A program made the position numbers and the translations under genes. A stretch of DNA of 64,000 nt from Thereva unica. Lineage: Eukaryota > Arthropoda > Insecta > Diptera > Therevidae. Where the stretch lies: contig OX465283.1 in NCBI GenBank assembly GCA_949987705.1, forward strand, positions 51,560,953-51,624,952, in the 5' to 3' direction. A model generated the notes under the pieces. That model was given only the letters and a program-made list of their open reading frames with translations. It was not told the origin of the DNA and made no database searches. Below are positions 20,401 to 32,400 of the stretch, in pieces (position 1 is the stretch's first letter; every line of letters starts with the position of its first letter).

Positions 20401-23400
20401 CCCCTTTGGATATACACGCCGAGCAAATGGCAGCCTGGACGGCTGCCAGGACAAAGGCTTCTCTTGGATGGACTCCATACTCATATGGCCATTCATCCAT
20501 CCTTAGGAAATTCGCCATCACTGCGAACAACCTAGATTATACTACACCTACGTGGACCTTGGAGAAAGGTTTCAATACCATCATTCCGGCCAGAGATGAC
20601 TGGACAGATGGTGTCATCCCAACTGGGTCATTATGTATTTTCACAGATGGCTCAAAAATTGGGAATAATGTAGGCTCTGGTATCTTTTCCGAGGCATTAA
20701 ATATAAATACCTCTCTTCGTCTACCCGATCACTGCAGCGTCTTCCAAGCGGAAGTCACTGCGATCTGGGAGGCTCTCGAATGGCTGAAGATAAATAATAT
20801 ATCTCATAAGAATATATGTATTCTATCGGATAGCCAGGCGGCCCTCAAGGCTCTTAATTCTGTCGTCACAACATCCACGACTCTTCTGAACTGCCGCAGG
20901 TCTCTGTGTGAGACTGCCACTCAGTTTGATATAACACTGTGTTGGGTTCCTGGACACAGTGGGATTAGGGGAAACTGTAGGGCAGATGAGCTTGCTAGAC
21001 AGGGAACCGAAGTGGAAAGGACACCCCACTTAACCCGAATGGGAATGCCCTTAGCCACCTATAAACTAGCTGTGAGAAAAATCAGCTTAGCTCGAGCCGG
21101 GCTGAGATGGACCGCAGCAACGGTTTGTCGCACTCTTCATGCAATGTGGCCAACTTTGGACGCAAAGCGTTCAAAATCTCTGGTTCAGTTGAACAAAAAG
21201 GAGATAAGCCACGTGGTAAGGGTGCTGACTGGTCACTGTCCCTTCGGCCCACACGCCGAAAGATTAGGACTCCCCCACAACGACTTATGTAGAAGTTGTG
21301 GTAATGAAGAAGAGGAAGAAACTGTCTCCCATCTTCTCTGTACATGTCCCGCCCTAGCAAGGAAAAGAGGGACTCTACTTGGCTCACCTTTCCTTGACGG
21401 ATTGAGCGAGCTGCAAAATATTGGTGTCTCTAGACTCTGTCGCTTTATTAAAAGCTCGAAATGGCTTGAAATGGCCTGAACTATGTCCCAATACCAGAAT
21501 GGCATCACAATGGGCCCAATGGCGTGCCTAAGTGGGCTCCCTGGTGGGGGCAGCCATTTCAACCTAACCTAACCTAGGTGTAGCATTCATTGTGTAAAAG
21601 AAATTGAAATCACTAAGAACATGCACGGTTCGCATCACCCTTATAAACAAACGACCATGAAGACAAACGAATGAGGAAAACTAGGTATTCTACCAAGAGC
21701 TAACAAACGCCATCATATTAACCCCATCAAACGAGATATTAGACTAATGCAAGGATATAGAACGGCAAAATAAGAAAAGGAGGGGATTTCCTAGTATTAG
21801 ACGACAATGGTAGCAACTTGGTAGATCTCGCATTGCTCCAACTCAATAGTAGTCAGTTTAATAATATTTCAGAAGAGACAACAATTAATCACGATCATAT
21901 TGGATGTAAAAACAATGAGAGGGGCCTCGTCAAGTTAAGACAATGTGAAATTTGTATAACGATCAAAACACAAAGCGCAAAACACGACATAGATAATCTA
22001 AAGCTCAAACAAGAAGACTACAATTGACTGCCCCGATTAAGACTCGCAATTGAATAAAGAAACCGAAGCCACCGGGAGTATATCACAACGCCCACAAGAG
22101 CAAAGATGAAAAGATGACAAAATTTGTTAAACAAAAACTAAAACCTATAGCGGAAAGCCTTATAAGAGATTATCAAACTGATTTTAGGGCAAACAGATCA
22201 ACATCGGACAGACGAAAACCTGCCGTTGGCCTGTACAAGATCTTATCGGAATTAGTAGTCCCCCAAAACTGGTATGACTAATCAGTTGCGCAACGAACAA
22301 CACATTGGCGTAAGTCATACAAATTTTTTGGAGAAAAAGGTGGTTGAAGGTGACATTTTTGTTAAAAAAACAAAATTTTGACTTTGACGACTTATAACTC
22401 TTAAAGTTGGTACGGTGGTACCGTCGCTTTTATAATTTTAGATAGGTGGGAGTATTCTGCGTACACTGATACCTTATTCATGAAAATAATTATTAACACT
22501 TTAGCCACAGTTACGGGATATAACAACTATACAGAAATTCAATACTCATTTTTTTTTTTATGTGACAGACTAGAGGCTTAGGGAAAGTCCCTTTGTACTG
22601 TCGACAATCTATTTTTTTCGTATAGAGTGAACAGCAGCTCTAGCCGGAAGATAGAGAGAAGAGAAGGAAGTAACTGTCACAACCTAGCCGCGATATATTT
22701 TATTCCACCTACTTCCAACCATTTCGCGACTCTGGCATCGGGACATTTGAGAAGCAACTCGCTGGAGTGTTATGCCTCCTGAAACGAGTTGGGTCTCATC
22801 AGCCAACCGATGACATGCGCTTGGTGGAGCGGGGAAGGACTAGGAAGGCTATGACAGAAGGAATCAGGAATGTAAAGAGGGAAGGAGAAAGAAGGAAAGT
22901 TAGGTGGGAAAGGCGAAGGACCGTGGCACCACCGGGATTCGAACCCGGGACCTCTGGGATAGCAGTCAGGCGCCTTACCCCTAGACTACCGAGGCCTCCG
23001 ATAATCTGAGATACTTTCCTTTTGCGCCGGGCCTGTAGAAAATTTGACCCACCTCCTTTCATGGTAACGTAACTTCAGCCAATAAATTAGCTTCAATTAA
23101 TTTTTTTTGTACTTCTCTCAGAAAAATCTAAAAAAAAATCCTTAAGGAAAAAAGTTAAATAGATTTGTGAGAAGTATTTGCTTATCTAAAAATCCGCTAG
23201 CAAAATAGAATCAAAAATGAAGAACTATGGTGCCGCGTTGGCCAAGGAAAAGTGGACGACAAAATCAGGCAAAGGAAGGAAATGGAATGGCAACATCTAG
23301 CCAAACAGGCCCTTGACTGGAACCCGGGAGGAATCCGTAGAGCTGGAAAACCGAGGATAACGTGAAGAAGGAGAACTATTAAGCCGACTCTAGACGATGT

Positions 23401-26400
23401 GTTGAGCCTTTCATTCGAATGTTGGCTTCCCACAATTGGTTCAGCACCAACAGCCAAAATGTGGCCGGCCACACGATGCGTCTTGCCCTCAAACGTCCAA
23501 CGGTGGAAGGGTTCGCAGCATCATGTAGAATCGACTTTAATAAAAGCCGCAACCACTGAGAAGTCCTGGACGGAGCTAAGAGCTGTTGCACAAAACAGAG
23601 TCCGGTGGAGGGCAACTCTTTCCGCCCTAGGTCCCGTGAGGGATTAATGGGGAATAAGTATAAGTAAAAAGATCAAGTCAGACAATAAATTGCAATAGCC
23701 GGTAAAACCTTATCAGGAAAAAAATTTGGCAAAAAACGGGCTATAAAATTGCGTGCTGAACGAACAAAACACCCTGTAGGATTGAAAATGGGCTCAATGT
23801 CATGCAATAGAACTTAACGTCTGCTTTCAATACAGTCAAAAGTAAAAATTGAGAGAAGGATAAAAGATGCAGTTCTAGTAAGGGGTACCCATTGAACCAA
23901 ACATAGTACTACGGTGACAGATTCTGCTTAATATCGACCATAGAATGGGAATGAAGTGAATTGCGAAGAGATGAGAAAAACGAAAATCCCCACAATCAAA
24001 TTGACCGCAACTACAACATCTTATCCTATGCCATGACCATCTTTAGTTTAATAGTTTAATAGACAACTCCACAACTTAATTTCCAAACTTAGCTTCTTCT
24101 ATTGAGATTAATCGTACAAATCATAGGGCAGGCATGTTAAAAAAACAAGTTAAAAAATGGCTCGATGGCTTTTTGTTATATTTCAAGGCCTTGAATAAAT
24201 TTCCGATAATTGGCAAACGATCGTAAATATCAATTGAGACTGAAAAAATCGTGTCAAATTCAGTGCTTCTGGATCGAAATATTGGTTTATCTTCAACAAT
24301 ACTTCCTACGTTTTAGTTGATGGTGTAAAACTAATGGGTGACCATCTCAACATTGATTGAGGATATACATATTGTGCAACGAACACATAGCTAACGTTTC
24401 TTAAGAGGTACAAGTTCATCGTTCAACAAGTGACTCGGACTGTAATACATATATGAACCCTACATCCCTCTTCCCTTGAATATAACTTTTTGGATCGGGC
24501 TTCGAAAACCCCACACAAGACTTTACTAGAGACAAGGCTCTCTCTACAGTCCTATCCTGCAGGAGCCCCATATATGTATTATAATTCGAAACAAAAAACA
24601 AATTAAAATTCAACTCAAATTATTCCATGTCTGCTTGCACAATGTAAAAGGATAACTTTTAATTCGCTTCATTCATTACTTTTAACATTCAGAATAAATA
24701 AGAAACTAGCGAATAAAATGAGTTGCCAAATCAATCAATCTAGTATCAGACTATAGAAAAATATAATATGTACAGTATATGCCGTCTTAATGATATTTTA
24801 CACGCGGTATCAAGCCTTGATAATAAATAATTCATCTTCAATTTTAATTAAATGGCTGCATTGGAGTCTCGCATAATTTATCAGCAAGATAAAATTTAAA
24901 CTTCATGGTTGGAAAAACTTGTATGTTTTTGTTTTTTCATCAAACACAGTTCGTATAAATTACAGCGTCATTAAAAGAAAATTATTCTTTGGAAATTAGA
25001 AGTGTAGTGTACTGGATCGTACCGAAAAAATTTCATTGTAAATTTCTATATAAAGAGCTGACTTTAGTTGATGTTAAAAGACAAGGCAGGAATATTTCTT
25101 TGAAGATCAGAGAGAAATTAGTGGACGATAACACCAGGAAGCCATGAGAACACTACAACCTATGAGGTTAATCATGTAACTCTGCCTAATGATATTCCCA
25201 GGCTTTGGAAATATTTAAAATGTGTCTGAGATCGAATTTCCATATTCCTTTTGGTGTTACAGGTGACTGGAGTGTTTAAGTCTACACCTCGTCATCTCTG
25301 CCCGGCTGCGTAGTAAATGCTCCGATAATTCAGAAGCTATTAAATAGAAGTGACAGTCGTCTGGTATATAGACATAAATCAAGAGGTTGGGATTTTGTCA
25401 AAGCCTAACTTGGCCTGTAGTATGTCTCAGCACATTGACATCGCCCTTAAGTTCCCAGGTTCCCAGACTTAAATTTCCTATTTTCGAATATTACTTACTT
25501 TATATTTTTGCCAATGTCGTACGAGATTTGCGAACAGTAAATGATATCGACGACTTAGAAAACCAATAGAAGCGTATTACATCCAAGAAGATCTAAAAGG
25601 AATTTTCTCAAATACAGCCCGACCCGCTGTTACAAAAAGGTACGGTTTTCCTCGCACGAAATCTTGCAAACCATCGAATTGCGAATCTTCGCCCATCGAG
25701 GGGTAGGTGGCAAGTAAATAATTTTTGTTTGCTCTTCTCTACTTTAAGGAGCTGAGAACTCCAAGTGACCCCTGCTAGATAGGTTTAAACCCTGGTATTT
25801 TGCTTCTCATGAAAACTGTACGCTCCCGCTATTCAAGGTTAGAGCCGCTAGATTCAGATACCGTCTCCACATAAATTTTATAAGTTTTTTTTGTATGTGA
25901 AAGTCTAACCTAAGGTGGTACCGTTTATACTAGAGATCGATAACTCAGATCTAAGTCACCTCAAATAGCCGAATTTTCAAAATGAGCCAATGAATCGGTT
26001 CACCATCTGAGGAGCAGTTTACATCCCATACTCTAAGTGGAAGCGAAAATCTGAGCTCCTTTTTCGCATAAAAGATAGTATGGTTCTGTCTCTGTTTCAC
26101 CAAAGTGGCAACAACAAACGGCCGCCTCAAAGTAGAGCTCTACTCCACTTAACGAATACGTAGACCAAAAAAAGCTTTAAATTTCGTTATACCCCGGCTT
26201 CACCGCCAAATTTTCGCAAGTTCGAGCAAATTAGTCTACTGTACTTTAAAATTTCCTGATTTCCCATACATTTTTCACATTTTAAAGTCAGGAAAAAATG
26301 CCTGCTTTGGGCCTACAGAACATGAAATTGAGTTTCAAAGTAAAAGCTCGCTCAAAAGAGAGTAAAAAATTGGAATATTTCCATGGCAACTGATGTATTA

Positions 26401-29400
26401 TTACATGACAGTTAAAGTAAGAGCTTTGAAAAAATAAACATGGATCAAAAAAGGAAGTATAGATGTCTGTCAATGAATAAATATACTCAATTACATTTAT
26501 TTTATAATAGGTATTATTAAATAAAAAATTTAAATCCCACAAAGCATTGAAAATTCCATTTTCCATCTCTATAAAGGAGCTTTCAAATGTAATACGTCAC
26601 ACACGAAGCTTTCTCTACTGAACAATGCCGGTGAAGCCACTTTTGCATATTGAAGTGAACTTGATTAAAATTAGGGCGGTGAAGCCGGGGTATTAAATTT
26701 AAATATTCTAACGCCTATTAGATGCTGCTGCCGTTTTTACTTGTGGTTTTCTTGCATATTTACCATTGAAACTAATAAAATTATCTTTTTTTATTGCACA
26801 TTAATTTAATATAATTATCTAAAAGGTATTGTGTTTTGTATAAGGCCATTTTATTCTTCCACTTTAAGTCTGGGATGTAAACTCTGCTTTATGCGCGTGA
26901 ATACATGAATTATTTAAAGCAAAAGAAATTCAAATAAGCCGAATTTTCTTATCCCGTGCAGCCACAGTGATTCGCTTTGAATTCAGCTGAGGGAACCGAA
27001 TCCCAAGTTTATATATGGATCCTGTGTTCTGAAGATTCGACAGAATTTTTTTGAGATGGCTCTTTTGAACCGGTTCTGGGAATCGGATATTTTATAAAAG
27101 ATGCAGAGCAGATACGGTGAGTCTCTCATAAAAAATCCGTTTTGCCCATCTCTCGTTTATACTAACAGCCCGTTATGCCGTTCACGCCATGACAATGTTT
27201 AGTAGTAAGCTTAGCAAGAAGTATAGGCAAAGTATATGATAGGTTAAAGTTAGTCTGAAGGATGCATGAGGAGGAGGCAGGGTAACTCGCCTTTGAACTA
27301 TTGGATGTTGTATGAGTTCGTATTTTAAGTAGGTATTGTTCTATGTGACATGGTCCGCATATCAAGGAGTTCGTCGATCAATATGATTTTTCTTATGAAT
27401 GTTCTTTAAGGACTTTGACTACGACAAAACTAGAGCTCACCAGATATTCTTTGCATTTCAGCATAGGTTCGATTCATATAATCTACTTTGTTGCAGGGCA
27501 CTCTCGAAACTACCCTGACTAACAACTATACCAACATAGGAGAATATATTTCCACTAAGATTGTGTGACTTGGATAAAATTGTCATTGTAATTTTCTGAA
27601 CGATATATTCACCAGATTAGATTATTCGCCGAATTTTTCAGTTTTTTGAAATTGCATATTCTCTAAATATGCCAATAAAACTAACACGATTTGAAATAAA
27701 TAAATATTTCGCCACATTTACATACTATTAAAACTCAGAGCGAGGAATTTAGACAAAATGACTTTTAATATTTGGACTAGAATTGTTAATAAGGTCCTTG
27801 AACAACTTATAATGGCCATTATACCGAACAATTTTTCTTAGTAATTAAGCCAATTTTTGGTGCGTTAATAAGTTAAATTCATGGTGACATTGTTCCTGTG
27901 AGTAGCTAGTTTATGGCGACATCTTTTTATCTACTAATTACATAACTTCATCCATAAATTCGTAGTTTAACATATATTCGCTTTGATGCTCTTATTATAA
28001 TTATTGAAAGCATACACATAGTAATAGGCCTAACCAGCCACAACATTTACTTAAACGTGACAATTATCATATTTAATCAAATTCGTGATTTTATCTTTTA
28101 TTTCAGAATAAATTAGATATTGATCGATATTTTTTTATAAATGTATGATTGAAAACGATTTTAATTTTACAACAGTGATAACCTCATCAAATTAGATCAA
28201 CTTTGTTTACGTAATTCTTAGAATATTAGGAGAGTATCAATGCGGTTTTCGTCCTGAAAGATCTACAACAGACCAGCTATTTGTACTCAAAGAAACCCTA
28301 GAAAAGGCTGTTGAATTTAACATAAGCATCCACAAGTTATTCATCGACTACAAATATGCTTACGATAGTGTGAACCGTAATGAGTTATTTGATGCTATGG
28401 AGTAGCTTGGAATATAAAAACACATTTGAAAAATGCAAGGTCTTCAGTCAGAATTGATGGTGAATTACCCCACCCCTCAGAACAAATAGAGGATTAAGGC
28501 AAGGTGGCGCACTCTCCTGCATAAGAGTTCCTGCAGTAAGAGATGCATCGATTAACTTATCAGTGTGTATCTTTGATAGGTCAGTGCAAATATTAGCTTT
28601 TGCCGACAATATTGCTATTCTTGGAAGATCTTTGTATCACTTGAGCAAGCCGCCAAAAAAAAATCGAGTTGAAAATAAACGAGCACAAAACAAAGTATAT
28701 GTGCACAAAAAAACGCCAGAAGTAGCAGACCATCAGTGGATGAATTTGTATATCTAGGCACGATTATAACAAAAGGAAATGAAACATCGGGCGAAATCAG
28801 AAAGCGAATAGCACTGGCTAATAAATGCAACTTTGGTCCACGCAAGCACCTGACGTCCAGAAATGAAGAGCTTAGATGCAAAACCCGCCAAGTCCATATT
28901 TTCTGTTTTTGAGAAAAAATCAAAAACGAGTCTCATATAATAAATTAAGAGATAAAATGTAAAAATAGGTATAGATAAAAATGAAGGGAAAATTTTTTTT
29001 TTTTCTAAAAACAAAGTATGTATACGTGTAAAGAAATTTTTTTTTCGTTTTTTTTTGCTATAATTCGATTTTTTTTATTTTTTTTTTTTGGACTTGGCGG
29101 GTTTTGCATCTAAGCTCTTCAAATATATAAAGGAAGACAAAATTGGCACTTTACACAGCACTTATTAGACCTGTCCGACTATATGGTTCGGAAGTGTGGA
29201 CATTGAAAAAGGCAGACGAAGGTAGGAAGATTTGAAAGGAAAATACTTCGTTCAATCTACAAAGGAATACAGGTTGATGGCGTTTGGAGGAGAAGATACA
29301 ACTCAGAGTTGTATGAAATTAGTAATTTAAACACTGCTGATCAAAATAAACACACTACAATGTCCAACAAGATGGGAAACGGAACCCGATAAAGTAGTGA

Positions 29401-32400
29401 AAGTACCGCCAGGAAAACGGAGACCAGGTTGGTCTAAGAAAAAATACATAGATGACATTGGGGATGACTTGAGACAGTTGGATATAAGAAACTGGAAAAG
29501 TCGGACCAAGCATCGAAGGTCATGAAGGCGAATGCTGGAAGAAGCCATAGGTCAACAATAGGCTGTGGAGCTCCTGATGATGATGACTGATTGGTTGTAG
29601 GCGAAGCTATAGCGACTTGCCCATTCACACCGCCGCGTTCGTGAATGCGTTTCAAGTGCGATCACGATCAATCGCAACAAGGCAGTTTAAATTAGGAGTG
29701 CGCATCGAGAACGCAAACTGCCGTTCAGCGATTTCTGTCGCGTTCAGTTTTGTGTATTTGATCGCACATCCCGAGTTGGAGAATCATTGAAACAACGTGG
29801 ATACGTAGATCGAAATTTTTATTGATACGTACACACTATACGACCGCAAGACAGATGTTGGACAAAATTGTCGTATGGAACGAAGACTGAAGTAACCAGA
29901 GAGACACTGCAACAGAAATTTTTCTCATTTGTCTACGACGAGACAAAGTCAGCTGCTGAGAATTGTATGGACATCACCGCTATTGCCGAGGAACTGACCA
30001 CCGATGTCGACCCAATCCGTCCAAGTTGGGTGATATCGAGGATTCTAGGTGTGTTGCCATCCAAGTTGCACACTTCAGAACAGCTTGGGATAACATAGCT
30101 GCAGGATATCAGATGGTGGAGAGGTTAATTGAACGACTCAGACTAGGAGATGAGAGGCTGTGGAAATGGACATCAGCTAGATGGTGCTGCTGTTGGGAGC
30201 GTATGATGGCCAGAAATGGAAGAAAGTGGTTCTCCAAAATGTTTTGTACGTGCCAAGTCTCGGATTTAATCTCGTTTCAGTGGGACAAATCTTGGATGAA
30301 GGTTTTCAACAAAAAGCTGATTATAAAAGTCAAAATTTGTCAATCCCAAGACAGATGAAGTAGCTGTCATGGCAGAACGAGAGGGCAACTTATTCAAGAT
30401 GTTATTGAGAAGGGAGAAGAAAGTTGAATACACTTTTATCACGTCCATCAGGACATGGCACGAGGGACTTGCACACCAAAACATAAGGTACGTAAGGAAC
30501 ATTCTGAAAAGTCAAAATGTAAAGTATGTGGATGATTGGGATGGTACATTTGCACAGGCTGTGCCTACGGGAAACAGCACCGGATCTCCCATCCAGAAAA
30601 TCCTAAGACAGCAAAGCAACCCTTGGACTTGGTACACGTGGACATGGGTGAAATGGACGTTCCATCTCTTGGAAATGCGAAATATTTTCTCCTATTCAAA
30701 GACGACTACACACATTATCGCACGATCTACTTCCTGAAGTCAAAAGATGAAGCACCAAGTAAACTTGAAAAATACATCAACCTTGTAGAGAACCAGCTCG
30801 AAAGAAAAATAAAGAAACTCAGATCAGATAATGGAACCGAGATAAGGAATGCCCGCAAAAGAAAGATGTTAGAAGAAAGAGGAATATTTCACACAGTCAC
30901 GAACACCCACACGCCAGAGCAGAATGGAAGGGCCGAGAGGGAAATGCGAACCATCGTAGAGGCCACTCGGACAGCGATTCATTCCAACGGACTAGACAAG
31001 AGACTATGGGCGGAGGCAGCAAACCACGCTGGTTTCACCATAAACCAGACTGGCACAAACTCTGTTGAAGGAAAGACACCCGCACAACTTTGGTTTGGAC
31101 GACAGGTAGTGTAGCGGTTGCTACTTGTTATTATTTTATGTTCGTTGCTACTTGTTATTAATTTATGTTCGTTATTGTAGCAAGTTTATTCAACACTCAA
31201 TTCAGTTCCTATACTAGTAACTTTTTAGTACAGTGTTTTTAATACGTCAAAAATTATATTTTCACTTCTACTAACAAATACACTTTAGGAATATTGAATC
31301 AGATATCACATACGCAGACACTGAACACATAAACGATTTTCAAAAACATAGACACACAAAAAGTTGTCATGTAAAATAAAAAATAAAAATGTATTAGTAG
31401 TAGTTAGAATTTTGAATTATAAAAATCTTTTTATTCAAGTCGATTTGCTGTTATGTAATAATTTATAAAAGTTTTAAAGTTTTTAATATAAAATAAAATA
31501 TTGAGAATTTCCAATAAATTTATATAAAGATTTATAAATAAATGAAGTGTTCGGTTTTTAATTAATAATTTGTGGGATTTAAAAATAATATTATCCCATC
31601 AACACTTCAGTAGACATCAACAAGCTAAGTGCATTCGGATGTGATGCTATGTTATGAAACCAAGTCGCAAGAAAGAAAAGATGGACCGCAAGTCTGAAAA
31701 GGGAATCATGGTAGGATATGAGTGGGACTCACCATGTTACAGAATTTATATCCCAAGAACAGGAAATATTGTCAGCTCGGACAACGTAATTTTTCACGAA
31801 GCCAAGCCTGAAGCAAAGCCGAGGACAGAACTGAGCTACTCAAACCCGCAAGAAATGACAGATGTAGTACAGGCAGAGGAAATTGAGCAAGAAGAAAACG
31901 AACCAGACGAAGACGGACAACAGGATAAACCGAAAGAAAAAGGCAGCAAGACATCACCAGCGAATCAGGACGAGAACTGAGACTGCAGCACTTTGCAACA
32001 GCCTTGGAGAAAGGCGATGCAAGAGGAGTATGATTCATTGATGAGAATGAAAACCTGGAAGCTGGAAGAATGCCCGAAGGATGTCAAGCCACTATCTTGT
32101 AGATGGGTTCTGCGAGAGAAAGCGAACGGAAAATTGAAAGCCAGACTTGTCGCCAGAGTCTTTGAACAAAAAAAAGGAATAGACTATGGAGAAACATTCA
32201 GCCCAGTAGCCCGCCATGCTTCGATACGATTGATTTTGAGCCATGCTGCAAAAGAAAGGATGAAATTAGTCGCCTGTGATGTCAAGACCACTTTTCTGTA
32301 TGGAAAGCTGACTGAAGTTCTGCACATGACTCAACCCCAAGGATTCGGAGATGGAAGTGAAAATGTATGTCGTCTCTTAAAAGCAATTTATGGTCTGAAA

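Larger units (their letters stand above)
16026..21574 (+). mobile_element. Nearly complete non-LTR retrotransposon with RNase H (LOA/I-like), 5.5 kb
   Basis: It is flanked by a 12-bp target duplication. Order: GC-richer 5' untranslated region, ORF1 (gag-like), overlapping ORF2 with endonuclease, reverse transcriptase and RNase H, then a short 3' region ending in (AACCT)n. RT plus a C-terminal RNase H and a CRSCG..HLLCTC zinc-binding motif fit the I/LOA group. Its composition is clearly less AT-rich than its surroundings, and a single lesion in ORF2 suggests recent insertion into PHRF1 intron 3, opposite to the gene's direction. Confidence 0.9.

Noticed and set aside
22922..22998. A functional tRNA gene on the minus strand
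   Set aside because: The T-arm is perfect, but the anticodon stem does not form and the acceptor stem has a mismatch. The segment is joined to a repeated body with a poly(A) tail.
24430..24590. Inverted pair around catatatgaaccc / ccccatatatgtattat
   Set aside because: The arms are short and AT-rich, and no flanking duplication could be defined.
29622..29842. 5' LTR of the copia element
   Set aside because: It does not match the putative 3' LTR at 33390-33896. It matches a dispersed repeat at 48755 instead.
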